64,000 nucleotides of DNA from Marinimicrobium sp. C6131 (lineage in GTDB: Bacteria > Pseudomonadota > Gammaproteobacteria > Pseudomonadales > Cellvibrionaceae), in NCBI RefSeq assembly GCF_026153455.1, contig NZ_CP110629.1, positions 3,534,001-3,598,000 of the forward strand. Direction: 5' to 3'. The notes beneath the pieces are model-generated. The model was not told the DNA's origin and searched no databases. It worked only from the letters and a program-made list of their open reading frames with translations. The position numbers and the translations under genes are program-made. Below, in pieces: positions 52,679-62,263 of the stretch (position 1 is its first letter; the number at the start of each line of letters is the position of its first letter).

Positions 52679-53155
52679 TTACAGAGCGGCTGCACAGCGC
52701 CGCTCAAGGGCCAGTAACCAGGCTTTGCGTTCAACACCGCCGGCATAGCCGGTCAGTTTGCCGTTCTTGCCGATAACCCGGTGGCAGGGCACGACAATGG
52801 CAATCGGGTTGGCGCCGTTGGCGGCGCCGACGGCCCGGACGGCCTTGAGGCGCTGAATGAGTTCCGCCTGTTCGGCATAGGATCGGGTCTCGCCATAGGG
52901 AATGGTCAGCAGGGCCTTCCAGCAGGCCTGCTGGAAGTCGGTGCCGGCGGCGGCCAGCGGCAGGTCGAACGTCCGACGCTGACCGGCGAAATAGTCGCTC
53001 AGTTGCTGGCGGGCGAGCCGGGTCAGGGTGTTTTCAGCACGGGCGGGTGCGTCACCGGTATCGATAAAGTCAATGTGGGTGATGGCATCGTCACCGGCCA
53101 GAATGCGCACAGTGCCGATCGGTGAGTCCAGCAGGCTTTGGTAACGGGCGGTCAT
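52679..53155 (-). CDS. ogt: Methylated-DNA-protein-cysteine methyltransferase
   Basis: 158 residues from the ATG at 53155, overlapping the AlkA-fusion stop (ATGA). The N-terminal ribonuclease-like part (MTARYQSLLDSPIGTVRI, ITHIDFIDTGD) is followed by the DNA-binding active-site domain: FQQACWKALLTIPYGETRSYAEQA, then AIVVPCHRVIG with the acceptor Cys, and KLTGYAGGVERKAWLLALE. It removes O6-alkylguanine damage in a single-use reaction. It is translationally coupled to the Ada-AlkA fusion, so both repair activities are induced together. Confidence 0.95.
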   Translation of the reverse strand: MTARYQSLLDSPIGTVRILAGDDAITHIDFIDTGDAPARAENTLTRLARQQLSDYFAGQRRTFDLPLAAAGTDFQQACWKALLTIPYGETRSYAEQAELIQRLKAVRAVGAANGANPIAIVVPCHRVIGKNGKLTGYAGGVERKAWLLALERRCAAAL

Positions 53156-54537
53156 AGCAGACTCCACAGATAAACGGTCAGATAACTCTGCCAGGGCGAG
53201 GCATCCTCTGGCCGCCATTGGCGGCTTTGTTCCCCCAGCGCTTTTTGCACACCCAGATCGGAACCGAGCCAGACATCGCTGTCGCCCAGGCCCCGCATCC
53301 GGGCATAGTTTACCGTCCAGGGGCCGATGCCGTTGAGCGCCAGCCAATTGTCAGGGGCTGCCGCCCGCGCCGGCTGGCTGTTGAACAGCTCCGCCAGGTC
53401 GAGCAGGGTCTGGCGTCTACGACCGGGTATTTTCAACCAGCCGAGATCATTACCGGTCAGCTCGGCCGGGCCTGGGAATAGCCGGTACTCATTATGTTGG
53501 CCGGGTATTGGCTGACCCAACTCGGTGACCACCCGGGCGACGAGGTTGCGCGCCGCCGCAACGCTGATCTGCTGCCCGAGAATGGCGCGAACGCCGGCTT
53601 CAAACGGATCCCAGATACCCGGCAGGCGTAAACCCGGCCGCAACGGACCCAGATGCCTCTGGATCGGCGCCAGGTGAGCGTCGATGGTGCTGCTGTCGGC
53701 ATCCAGGTCCAACAGGCGACGGATGGTCCGGACCACCGGCAACAGGGCGGTTGGTTGGCTCAGTTCCAGACTGACCTCGAAGCCAAAACGCTCGGGCCGG
53801 TGCCAGGCGGTAAAACGGCCACTGTGCCCGTCGGCCAGGCGAAAGGTCCGGCCGTAGTAGTCATCGCCGCACCATTCCAGGGTGTCGATCAGGCGGGTCT
53901 GGAGAAAGTCCCGCAGCGCTGGCCAGTCGTAGGGCGGCCGGTAACTGAGCAGGAGGCGCATGCCGGCCTCCGGGAGTTGGCGGGACGTCTGGCGTCGCAG
54001 GGCGCTGGGTGTCAGTCGCAGTGCTCTGGCAAAACAGTCATTGAAGCGGCGCACGCTGCCGAAGCCGGAGGCCAGGGCAATTTCGGTGACCGGTAGCCGG
54101 GTCTGTTGTAGCAGGCTCTTGGCGAACAGCACCTGCTGATAGAGACCGTACTGTTTCGGACTGGTGCCAACGTTTTGCTGGAACAGCCGGCCGAGGTAAC
54201 GGCTGCTGATGCCGAGCCGGTCGGCCAGGTCGGTCACGCTGCCTTCCAGCAGTGCCCCGTCATCGATCAATCTTAGCGCCCGCTCCAGGGTGGTGTCGGT
54301 CCCTTTCCAGGCCCAGGAGGTCGGGGCGCTGTCCGGCCGGCAGCGCAGGCAGGGCCGAAAACCGGCGTTGGCCGCGGCAATGGCGCTGTCGAAATAGAGA
54401 ACGTTCCGCTCTTTCGGCGCCGGGGCCGGGCAAATCGGACGACAATAGATGCCGGTGGTTTTCACCGCGACAAAAAACCGGCCATCGAAGCGATGGTCTC
54501 GGGCCAGTCGGGCTTGTCGGTAGTGGCTGTTGGTCAC
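53152..54537 (-). CDS. Ada metal-binding/AraC/AlkA fusion, DNA-3-methyladenine glycosylase II
   Basis: 461 residues with three parts. First is an Ada-type zinc and phosphotriester-acceptor domain (1-75; Cys in TTGIYCRPICPAP and RPCLRCRPD). Second is an AraC-type DNA-binding domain (about 85-185; VTDLADRLGISSRYLGRLF, ALASGFGSVRRFNDCFARAL). Third is an AlkA N-domain and HhH-GPD glycosylase (about 195-461; VRAILGQQISVAAARNLVAR, LNGIGPWTVNYARMRGLGDS, with catalytic Asp in LGSDLGVQKAL). It senses methyl-phosphotriesters, activates transcription and removes alkylated bases, combining E. coli Ada-N and AlkA roles. ogt follows with overlapping codons. Confidence 0.95.
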   Translation of the reverse strand: MTNSHYRQARLARDHRFDGRFFVAVKTTGIYCRPICPAPAPKERNVLYFDSAIAAANAGFRPCLRCRPDSAPTSWAWKGTDTTLERALRLIDDGALLEGSVTDLADRLGISSRYLGRLFQQNVGTSPKQYGLYQQVLFAKSLLQQTRLPVTEIALASGFGSVRRFNDCFARALRLTPSALRRQTSRQLPEAGMRLLLSYRPPYDWPALRDFLQTRLIDTLEWCGDDYYGRTFRLADGHSGRFTAWHRPERFGFEVSLELSQPTALLPVVRTIRRLLDLDADSSTIDAHLAPIQRHLGPLRPGLRLPGIWDPFEAGVRAILGQQISVAAARNLVARVVTELGQPIPGQHNEYRLFPGPAELTGNDLGWLKIPGRRRQTLLDLAELFNSQPARAAAPDNWLALNGIGPWTVNYARMRGLGDSDVWLGSDLGVQKALGEQSRQWRPEDASPWQSYLTVYLWSLL

Positions 54538-54665
54538 GGTGCCGTCCCCCAGGTCAATAAGGTCAGTGTAACCCGGGACGCAGAAAAAACTGGCCGGAAA
54601 CGGAACTCAATAGGAGATTCGCAAAGTGGCCAGATCCAGATCCTTCAATGTGGCAGTGTCGATCA

Positions 54666-55901
54666 CTACTCTTCAAAATCCGGGTTGCGGGGGTCCAGTA
54701 CCTGAAGGCCCAGGGTCGCCTCGGGGGTGGTGGTGATGAACTGCTCCTGCTGGCTGACCGGAGTATGTTTTTCGTGGGTCTTCTTGAGCATGAACAGACT
54801 CAGTCCGCCCAGCACCAGAGCGCCGGTGATAAATAAACCGCGCGGCCCCAACACTCCCATAACCACACTGCTGACCACGGGGCCAATGCAACTTCCCACG
54901 CCGTAACTGAGCAAGAGGGCCGTGGCGGCGGCGGTGATTTTGCTGCTGTCCATCAGATCATTGGTAATCGCCACCGCGATGGGGTAAAGGGTGGCGGTGA
55001 TTCCCATGTAGAGCCCTGCGCAGAGAATCAGCAGCGGCATGTTATGGTTGCCAAGCAAGGCTGCCAAGACACTGAAAGTCCCACCGCTTAACGATACCGC
55101 CAGCATAACCCGGTAACGGTCGTAGCGATCACAGATTTTCCCGACCGGCCAGGCCAGCAGCATGGCGCCAATAATGGCCGAGGCCATAAAGTTGGAGATC
55201 TGGTTTATCTCCAGCCCCATTTGATTGGCGTACACCGGGCCCATGGCATAGAAAGCGCTGATCAGAAAGCCGGCCAGCAAAGACCCTGTCGCACCCACAG
55301 AAGAGGCTTGATACAGGCGCCGCAGTGACATGCGTCTGCCCTGCTCAATAACCGGGGATTCGGTACGGGTAAGCGACAACGGAATCAGAGCCAGAATCAC
55401 CAGGATGGCGGCCAGAGTGAAAGGCACATACCCGGCGGGATCGCTGACCCGAATCAGCACCTGGCCTCCGGTGGTGGATAGGAAAAACACCACCTGATAG
55501 ATGGCGAACAGACTGCTGCGATTCTGATTGTCCGCTTTACTGCTGATCCAGCTCTCCACCACAATCATCAATCCGGCCATGACAAAACCGGCGAGAAAAC
55601 GCAGCAGGCCCCAGAGTCCCGCCTGGACCGCCAATGGGTGCAGAAGGATCGCGACCGACAGCAGGGCGGCAAAAACCGCGAAGGCGCGGATATGACCGAC
55701 GCGTTCGATAATCTTCCCGGCATAGAGCGTGCCGCCGACAAAGCCGATGGAATAAAAGACCAGAATCCAACCGATTACCTCCGCGTTGAAGCCGTCCAAG
55801 CTGAGCCGCAGTCCCAGGAGTGTCATCAGAAAAGCGTTGCCGGTTACCAGGAGAACAATACTGGTAATAAGCGCCGACAGGCTGAACGCCGTCTGTTTCA
55901 T
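54666..55901 (-). CDS. MFS transporter, YcaD-like
   Basis: 411 residues from the ATG at 55901, which follows GGAGG. Twelve helices are predicted (LSALITSIVLLVTGNAFLM, VIGWILVFYSIGFVGGTLY, LWGLLRFLAGFVMAGLMIVV, and a second bundle from about 205). The cytoplasmic loop AGKIIERVGHIRAFA is the MFS motif A. WISSKADNQNRSSLFAIYQV is typical of the YcaD/YfkF group, whose substrates are not established. A 39-residue polar tail follows the last helix (KKTHEKHTPVSQQEQF). It stands alone, divergent from the TonB receptor at 56124. Confidence 0.9.
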   Translation of the reverse strand: MKQTAFSLSALITSIVLLVTGNAFLMTLLGLRLSLDGFNAEVIGWILVFYSIGFVGGTLYAGKIIERVGHIRAFAVFAALLSVAILLHPLAVQAGLWGLLRFLAGFVMAGLMIVVESWISSKADNQNRSSLFAIYQVVFFLSTTGGQVLIRVSDPAGYVPFTLAAILVILALIPLSLTRTESPVIEQGRRMSLRRLYQASSVGATGSLLAGFLISAFYAMGPVYANQMGLEINQISNFMASAIIGAMLLAWPVGKICDRYDRYRVMLAVSLSGGTFSVLAALLGNHNMPLLILCAGLYMGITATLYPIAVAITNDLMDSSKITAAATALLLSYGVGSCIGPVVSSVVMGVLGPRGLFITGALVLGGLSLFMLKKTHEKHTPVSQQEQFITTTPEATLGLQVLDPRNPDFEE

Positions 55902-56123
55902 AGGTCCCTCCGGCGTGTTGGAGTGCAAGCAGGCGATGCGTTGGATGAGTGACGTTCACCTGAACATAGTGGCCACGGAAGGGCATTTCAACCAGGTTCT
56001 TCAGGCTGGGCAAGTTCACGCAGTTGTCATCAAACGGGAATCCCCCTGTCACATTCTCTCGTCACTATAACGATCCACAGAATCTCACGCCAATAATTCC
56101 ACGATCAGTTATAAGGGGATGTT

Positions 56124-58655
56124 ATGAAGTTCCGTCAAATGCCATTGGCAATCGCCGTTACCGCACTGTCTGCAGGTAGTGCCTCGCTGGCTTATGCCCA
56201 GCCGTCCAACTTGCAGGAAGAGTTGGTTGTTACCGGGCAGCGTGAAGCACGTAATGAAGCTATCGACCTGTACCGGGACTCGGACAGCATTACCAACTTT
56301 ATTGCCTCGGACGCCATGGGTCAGTTTGTGGACCAGAACGTGGCCGAGTCCCTGCAGCGCCTGCCGGGGGTGTCCATCTCCCGTGACCAGGGCGAAGGCC
56401 GCTTTGTCAGCGTGCGCGGTGTGAGTGCGGGATTGAGCTCGGTATCCATTAACGGTATGCGCATCGGTACCCCGGAAGACGGCTCCCGCGCGGTACCGTT
56501 GGATGTGATTCCCACCGGCTCCGTTGAGCTGATCGAAATCACCAAGGTACCCACGCCGGATATGCCCGGTGACGCCATCGGCGGTGCGGTCAATGTGAAG
56601 TCTGGCTCCGCCTTTGATTACGACGGCGACACTTTCCGCTATCGTGCCGAGGGGTCCTACAACGAGTTGAGCGAGAAGACCAGCCCCAAACTGCAGGCCA
56701 ACTACACCGACGTGGTGAATGCTTTTGGTGGCTCTGAGAACTTCGGAATCTCCCTCGGCGCCAACTTCCTGGATCGCGAATTCCAGTCCGACAATATTGA
56801 GGCCGCCTATTACGAAAACGATGATCTCGGTGAGACCGTCAAGGCCCTGCAGGAAGTTCAGCTGCGCAAGTACTACGTCAACCGCGAGCGCATCGGCGCC
56901 AACGTCAACCTGGAATATCGTCCGGATGACACCAGCCGCTACTACATGAATACCGTATTCAGTCGGTTCACGGATGCCGAAACCCGTCAGCGTAGTATTT
57001 ACGTGTTTGAAGACGGCGCTCTGACCAATTTTGATGGCAACAATGGTACCTTTGAAGACATCGCCGAAGACGGCTTCCGTCGACGCATCCGCTTCCGCAC
57101 CAAAGAGCAGGACACCACGGCTCTCGCGCTAGGGGGTGAGCACATCATGGAATCCATGGAATTGGATTACCAGTTGGGCTACTCGATGACCCGTGAGGAA
57201 GTGCCCGATGAAACCGAGGGTCGGTTTGAGTACCAGACCCAGGCGCTCGACGGTGAGTTCACCATTGGCCAGGGGATTCCGACCTTCCGTATTCTGAACG
57301 ACGGCGTTGAAGATACCAGTCACCTGAATCACGCCGAGTATCTGCTGGATCGCGTGGTACTGGAGCCGAAATTCATCGACGATGACGACCTGAACTTCTC
57401 GGCCAACGCCCTGTTCCGCGATGCCTTTGGCCAGCGCAACTTCTCTCTGAAAACCGGTATTGATTTCCGGGCGAAAAGCAAAGATGTCGACGTCAATGAG
57501 ATCGAACTGCGCGATGTGCCCGAGCTGGGCCTGGAGCCCTACACCATCGGCGCGCCGGATTACCCGTTCGCCAATTTGGGTGCGGGAATCAGTGAATCAA
57601 TGTTCCTGAGCGATTTCTACGCTGACCGCGATGCATTCCAGATTCGCCCGCAGGATGAAGACGAAGCGCGCGAGTTGCAGCAGGCCGAAGATTTTGTGGC
57701 CGACGAGGATGTGCTCGCTGGCTACCTGATGGGCACCTGGCAGGCCGATAACTGGCAGGTGATCGCCGGGGCGCGGGTGGAGTACACCGACTACAGCGCC
57801 ACGGGCAATCAGTTGGAATTTGATGAGAACGGGGATCTGTCGATCACCGATCGCTCCGTGGAATCCGACTACTCCAATGTGCTGCCCGGCCTGCATTACC
57901 GTTACAACCTGAGCGACGACATGGTACTGCGGGCGGCCTGGAGCACTACCGTCGCCCGTCCCAGTTTTTCCGACATCTCCCCGCGTTTTTCCATCAACCG
58001 GGAAGACCAGGAAATTGATGCCGGTAACCCCGATCTAGATCCCTACCAGTCCACCAACTTTGACATTATGTTCGATTGGTACCGCGAGGGGGGTGTGATC
58101 TCGGCCGGCGTTTTCCACAAGGATATCGACGATTACATCGCTGAATTCACCACCACGAATAACGCCGAGTTTGCCGGGTACGAAGTGACCACACCGGTCA
58201 ATGGTACCGACGCCTCGGTGACCGGGGTGGAATTCAATCTGGAAGAGCAGTTGGGCGCCTTCCTGGTCGGCGGTAACCTGACTTTCCTGGACACCGAGTT
58301 GTCTCTGGAGCAGCGCGAGGGCGAAACCTTTGCCCTGCCCGAGTCGGCCGAACAGTCCGGTAACCTGTACGTCGGTTACGAGATGGGCCGCTTCAGCACA
58401 CGCTTGAGTATTTCCCACCGTGACGAGTATCTTAGTGAGGTGGGCGACAGCCGGGCGTTTGATATTTATGTGGCGCCGCACACCCAGGTGGACCTGACCG
58501 CGTCGTATCGCCTGGCGGAAAGTCTGGATCTGGTGTTCGAGTTGGTGAATATCAATGACGAACCGCTGGAGTTGTATCAGGGTTCTGAGGGTTACACCTA
58601 CCAGTTGGAGGAATACGGTCGCACCGCGTCGTTTGGGGTTAAGGGGAGTTTTTAA
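56124..58655 (+). CDS. TonB-dependent receptor (Caulobacter type)
   Basis: 843 residues. A signal peptide (MPLAIAVTALSAGSASLAYA) leads directly to the TonB box and plug (EELVVTGQREARNEAIDLYR, QFVDQNVAESLQRLPGVSIS, RFVSVRGVSAGLSSVSINGM, VELIEITKVPTPDMPGDAIG). The barrel ends GRTASFGVKGSF with terminal Phe. There is no STN domain, so it should not signal through a FecR protein. The substrate is unknown; receptors of this family take up sugars, metals or cofactors. It is isolated between a divergent MFS gene and a terminator. Confidence 0.92.
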   Translation: MKFRQMPLAIAVTALSAGSASLAYAQPSNLQEELVVTGQREARNEAIDLYRDSDSITNFIASDAMGQFVDQNVAESLQRLPGVSISRDQGEGRFVSVRGVSAGLSSVSINGMRIGTPEDGSRAVPLDVIPTGSVELIEITKVPTPDMPGDAIGGAVNVKSGSAFDYDGDTFRYRAEGSYNELSEKTSPKLQANYTDVVNAFGGSENFGISLGANFLDREFQSDNIEAAYYENDDLGETVKALQEVQLRKYYVNRERIGANVNLEYRPDDTSRYYMNTVFSRFTDAETRQRSIYVFEDGALTNFDGNNGTFEDIAEDGFRRRIRFRTKEQDTTALALGGEHIMESMELDYQLGYSMTREEVPDETEGRFEYQTQALDGEFTIGQGIPTFRILNDGVEDTSHLNHAEYLLDRVVLEPKFIDDDDLNFSANALFRDAFGQRNFSLKTGIDFRAKSKDVDVNEIELRDVPELGLEPYTIGAPDYPFANLGAGISESMFLSDFYADRDAFQIRPQDEDEARELQQAEDFVADEDVLAGYLMGTWQADNWQVIAGARVEYTDYSATGNQLEFDENGDLSITDRSVESDYSNVLPGLHYRYNLSDDMVLRAAWSTTVARPSFSDISPRFSINREDQEIDAGNPDLDPYQSTNFDIMFDWYREGGVISAGVFHKDIDDYIAEFTTTNNAEFAGYEVTTPVNGTDASVTGVEFNLEEQLGAFLVGGNLTFLDTELSLEQREGETFALPESAEQSGNLYVGYEMGRFSTRLSISHRDEYLSEVGDSRAFDIYVAPHTQVDLTASYRLAESLDLVFELVNINDEPLELYQGSEGYTYQLEEYGRTASFGVKGSF

Positions 58656-58699
58656 CCCGCTTGGGTTACGGCGGAGCGCAGCGGCATAAACACACGTAG

Positions 58700-58739
58700 G
58701 GCGGATCGGTCCGACGCCTCGGAGCGGAGCGCATCCGCC
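58700..58739. repeat. REP-like palindrome after the TonB receptor
   Basis: ggcggat (58700-58706) and atccgcc (58733-58739) are perfect inverted arms, preceded by gta as in dispersed GTAGGGCGGAT elements. The loop contains the short repeat ggagcg. It is related to the element at 49358-49387. Confidence 0.55.
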
Positions 58740-58771
58740 GTAAACTCACCCGACGACACCACCAAACAAAA

Positions 58772-58798
58772 AACGGCACCCTCGGGCGCCGTTTTTTT
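58772..58798. terminator. Bidirectional terminator between TonB receptor and gcvH
   Basis: aacggcacc-ctcg-ggcgccgtt forms a 9-bp stem with one mismatch. A T run follows it on the plus strand and an A run precedes it, so it can stop both the receptor transcript and the convergent gcv transcript. Confidence 0.85.
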
Positions 58799-58821
58799 AT
58801 GCGTGCTTCCCAGGCTTTTTC

Positions 58822-59217
58822 TTAAGCCCCTTCGCTCTCCACCGCGTTCCGATACCCATCGGCATCCAACGCATCGTCCAGCTCCGCCGTATCGGTCGGC
58901 TGCACACGGAAGAACCAGCCATCGTCGTAGGGCGAACCGTTCACGGTTTCCGGCGAATCTTCCAGCGCGTCGTTGATGGCAATCACTTCGCCGCTGACCG
59001 GCGAGTAAATGTCGGAGGCGGCCTTCACCGATTCCACCACCCCGGCTTCCTCGCCCTTGCTGACGGTGCTGCCGACTTCCGGCAGTTCCACAAACACCAC
59101 ATCACCCAGACTGTCCTGGGCGTGATCGCTGATGCCGATGGTGACGGTGCCATCCTCTTCCAGCCGAGCCCACTCGTGGCTGGGCAGGTATTTCAGTTCA
59201 TTGCGAATCTCGCTCAT
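58822..59217 (-). CDS. gcvH: Glycine cleavage system H protein
   Basis: 131 residues from the ATG at 59217. The lipoyl domain is complete: YLPSHEWARLEEDGTVTIGI, DHAQDSLGDVVFVELPEVG, and GVVESVKAASDIYSPVSGEV with the lipoylated Lys, then ALEDSPETVNGSPYDDGWFF. It shuttles the aminomethyl group between the P, T and L proteins in the cytoplasm. It follows gcvT after 32 bp. gcvP, often third in this operon, is absent because a terminator and a convergent receptor gene come next. Confidence 0.96.
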   Translation of the reverse strand: MSEIRNELKYLPSHEWARLEEDGTVTIGISDHAQDSLGDVVFVELPEVGSTVSKGEEAGVVESVKAASDIYSPVSGEVIAINDALEDSPETVNGSPYDDGWFFRVQPTDTAELDDALDADGYRNAVESEGA

Positions 59218-59249
59218 GGCTCGCTTTCCTGTGGTCAGTTGAATAAAAA

Positions 59250-60353
59250 TTAAATGAGGGCTTTGCCGTTGCGGACAAACGCCGGTTTGGTGACTGAAAC
59301 GGTCACCCACTTGCCGCGCAGTTCCACTTCGCACTGCTCGCCCACCTCGATGGGCACCCGGGCCAGGGCGATGCTGTGGCCCAGGGTCGGGGAGAAGCTG
59401 CCGCTGGTGATCACACCTTCGCGCTCGATCCCCGCAACACGCACTCGCTGGCCAGCGCGCAGCACACCGCGCGCGGTCATGCTCAGGCCCACCAGCTTGT
59501 CCTGCACACCGGCTGCCTTCTGGTCGGTCAGCGCCTGACGGCCGACAAAGTCGCGTTGCTCCGGTATCCAGGCGATGGTCCAGCCCATATTGGCCACCAG
59601 GGGCGAGGTCTGCTCATCCATCTCATGACCGTAGAGGTTCATGCCCGCTTCCAGACGCAGGGTGTCACGCGCGCCCAGACCGCAGGGCGCTACCCCGGCT
59701 TCAGCCAATGCTTTCCAGAGTGCCTCTGCCTGCTCGCCGGGCAACACGATTTCCAGTCCGTCTTCACCGGTGTAACCGGTGCGGCCGATAAACCAGTCGT
59801 CCGCCTCATGGGCTTGAAACACGCTCAGTTGTTCAATGCCTTCGGCGTACTGGGGCAACACTTGAGTCACCCGGGCAATCGCCTCGGGGCCCTGAACCGC
59901 GATCATGGCCAGATGCGGGCGCTCATCAATTTCGACATCGTAATCCTGACCGACTTCACGCATCCAGGCCAGGTCCTTTTCCCGCGTGGCACAGTTCACC
60001 ACCAGCCGATAGTGGCCTTCACGCAGAAAGTGTCCCTCCCGATTGTAGACAATCAGATCGTCCACCACGCCGCCCTCGTGGTTGAGCATGCCGCTGTACA
60101 GGGCCTTGCCGGGCTTGCCGTCCAGCTTGGCCACATCGTTGGCCAGCAGGTACTGCAGGTAGGGTTTGGCGTGGGTGCCGCAGACGTCCACCACGGTCAT
60201 GTGGGACACATCGAACATGCCGGCGGCCCGCCGCACCTGGTGGTGCTCTTCCATTTGCGAGCCATAGTTCAGTGGCATGTCCCAGCCGCCGAAATCAACG
60301 ATTTTCCCACCCATGGCGACATGGGTGGCGTACAGAGGGGTGCGGTTGCCCAT
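59250..60353 (-). CDS. gcvT: Glycine cleavage system T protein (aminomethyltransferase)
   Basis: 367 residues, standard length. Motifs include TPLYATHVAMGGKIVDFGGW, RAAGMFDVSHMTVVDVCG, MLNHEGGVVDDLIVYNR, FIGRTGYTGEDGLEIVLPGE, GLGARDTLRLEAGMNLYGHE and GVITSGSFSPTLGHSIALAR. The Asp in FDVSHM takes part in catalysis. It transfers the methylene group from the H protein to tetrahydrofolate, releasing ammonia. It is the first gene of a gcvT-gcvH pair. I looked for a glycine riboswitch in the 120 bp upstream and did not find a convincing one. Confidence 0.96.
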   Translation of the reverse strand: MGNRTPLYATHVAMGGKIVDFGGWDMPLNYGSQMEEHHQVRRAAGMFDVSHMTVVDVCGTHAKPYLQYLLANDVAKLDGKPGKALYSGMLNHEGGVVDDLIVYNREGHFLREGHYRLVVNCATREKDLAWMREVGQDYDVEIDERPHLAMIAVQGPEAIARVTQVLPQYAEGIEQLSVFQAHEADDWFIGRTGYTGEDGLEIVLPGEQAEALWKALAEAGVAPCGLGARDTLRLEAGMNLYGHEMDEQTSPLVANMGWTIAWIPEQRDFVGRQALTDQKAAGVQDKLVGLSMTARGVLRAGQRVRVAGIEREGVITSGSFSPTLGHSIALARVPIEVGEQCEVELRGKWVTVSVTKPAFVRNGKALI

Positions 60354-60475
60354 AGTGTGCTGGTCCAGAACGTGGGATCGGGCGGAAGCAATGGCTCCCG
60401 TAAGACCGGTAAAAGGCCGCTATTTTAGCGGCCCGGGGGCGTTTTAACCAGTGGGGGCGTCCGCTCGTCCGAGGG

Positions 60476-62158
60476 TCAGGGTTTCGGGCCGGAGCTGAGG
60501 GTGGTGGCCGTGCGCGCGGGCAACCGGCTCTGGCGGATCATCAACATCACCGGCGCGATACTGAGCACGACCAGGGTCAGCGCCGGCAGGGCGGCCCGGC
60601 GCCACTGGCCCTCGCCGGTGAGTTCGTAAATGCGTACCGCCAGGGTGTCCCAGCCGAAAGGGCGCAGCAGCAGCGTGGCGGGCATTTCTTTCATGGTATC
60701 CACCAGTACCAGCAGTGCCGCGGTCAGCAGCCCGGGGGTCAGCAGGGGCAGGTACACCCACAGCAGCACACGCCATTGATTGGCGCCCAGGCTGTGGGCG
60801 GCTTCCTGATAGCTGGGGCGAATGCGCTCCAGGCTCGACTGCACCGGGCCAAACGCTACCGAGAAAAAGCGGATGGCGTAGGCGAGTATCAGTGCCAGCA
60901 GAGTGCCCACCAGCAACTGTCGGGTTTCCAGGCCCAGCAGCGACTGCACCCGGTTGATGATTTCCCGGTCGATAAACGCAAAGCCGATCATGATGCCTAC
61001 CGCCAGTACCGAGCCGGGCAGGGCATAGCCCAGGCTCGCCAGGCGCACCGCGCCACTGACCTGATGCTTGCCCAGCAGGCGCTGGCCGTAGGCCACCAGC
61101 AGCGCGAGCAGCGTGGTGGCCAGTGCCGCCACCCCGCCGAGAATGAAAGTGTGGCGAATCAGGCTCCAGTAACGACTGTCCAGCGCGGCGGCGCCTTCGG
61201 CCCAGGTCCACAGGGCGAGCTGGCCGATGGGGATGACGAAGGCGACCACAAAGACGGCGGTGCAGTAGCCGCTGGCCAGCCAGGCCTGGGTGCCTTTGAG
61301 TGCATAGCGCTGGGTTTCCCGGCGCGGGGTCTGGTGAAAGCGGCTGCGGCCCCGGCCTTTTTGCTCGGCGAACAGCGCCAGGGCGACAAACAGCAGCAAT
61401 AACGAGGCGAGCTGGGCGGCGGCGGTCAGATTGAAAAAGCCGAACCAGGACTTGTAGATGGCGGTGGTAAAGGTGTCGTAGTTGAACACCGCCACCGCGC
61501 CAAAATCCGCCAGCGTTTCCATCAGCGCCAGGGAAATACCCACCGCAATGGCCGGCCGGGCCATGGGCAGGGCGACCCGCCAGAAGGCACCCCAGGGGCC
61601 TTTACCGAGCAGCCGGGCGGCGTCGGTCAGGCCGCGCCCCTGAGCGATAAAGGCACTGCGTGCGAGCATGTACACATAGGGATACAGCACGCAGGTCATG
61701 ATAAACACGACCCCGAGCGGGCCACGAACCGGGAGGAAGTCCACGTCCGGGCCGAGCCAGGCGCGCCAGAGGCTCTGAATCGGTCCGGCGTAATCGGTGA
61801 TCGCCAGAAACACAAAGGCGACCACATAAGTGGGTACTGCCAGCGGCAACATCAATGCCCAGTCCAACCAGCGGCGGCCGGGAAAGTCGCACACCGCCAC
61901 CAGCCAGGCGAGGCTGACGCCCAACAGGAGCGTCCAGAGCCCGACCCCCACCACCAGAATCAGGGTGTTTTCCAGCAGACGCCCGAGCTGGGTCTGAATC
62001 AGGTGCTGCCAGATGTCCGTCTGCGCATCACCCCAGCTCAGCAGAATGACACTCACCGGCATCAGCACCAACACCGCCATGAACCAGACGGGCAGGTGCC
62101 ACAGGCGGGCCTGCCAGTAGTGGCGGCGACGTTCGCGCTGGATCACGCTGTGAGTCAT
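60476..62158 (-). CDS. Fe(III) ABC transporter permease (FbpB-like, fused double permease)
   Basis: 560 residues from the ATG at 62158; the frame is open 22 codons further. About twelve membrane helices arise from two BPD-type permease halves joined in one chain, as in FbpB/FutB/ThiP. The EAA-type loops are visible in each half (DAARLLGKGPWGAFWRVALP and EAAHSLGANQWRVLLWVYLP). It should form the inner-membrane channel for iron delivered by the binding protein encoded 105 bp upstream. No ATPase gene follows, so the energy subunit is encoded elsewhere. Confidence 0.92.
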   Translation of the reverse strand: MTHSVIQRERRRHYWQARLWHLPVWFMAVLVLMPVSVILLSWGDAQTDIWQHLIQTQLGRLLENTLILVVGVGLWTLLLGVSLAWLVAVCDFPGRRWLDWALMLPLAVPTYVVAFVFLAITDYAGPIQSLWRAWLGPDVDFLPVRGPLGVVFIMTCVLYPYVYMLARSAFIAQGRGLTDAARLLGKGPWGAFWRVALPMARPAIAVGISLALMETLADFGAVAVFNYDTFTTAIYKSWFGFFNLTAAAQLASLLLLFVALALFAEQKGRGRSRFHQTPRRETQRYALKGTQAWLASGYCTAVFVVAFVIPIGQLALWTWAEGAAALDSRYWSLIRHTFILGGVAALATTLLALLVAYGQRLLGKHQVSGAVRLASLGYALPGSVLAVGIMIGFAFIDREIINRVQSLLGLETRQLLVGTLLALILAYAIRFFSVAFGPVQSSLERIRPSYQEAAHSLGANQWRVLLWVYLPLLTPGLLTAALLVLVDTMKEMPATLLLRPFGWDTLAVRIYELTGEGQWRRAALPALTLVVLSIAPVMLMIRQSRLPARTATTLSSGPKP

Positions 62159-62263
62159 GGCTGGATTGGTCAATCGTGGACCTTGACGCGGGGGTTTAAC
62201 AACAACTTCGGGAGCCGGCCCCACAAGGCCGGCTCCCGATACGGCGGTATGCCTGAATACCGA

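Noticed and set aside
60354..60475. Glycine riboswitch upstream of gcvT
   Set aside because: I could not find the paired aptamer signatures in the short leader.
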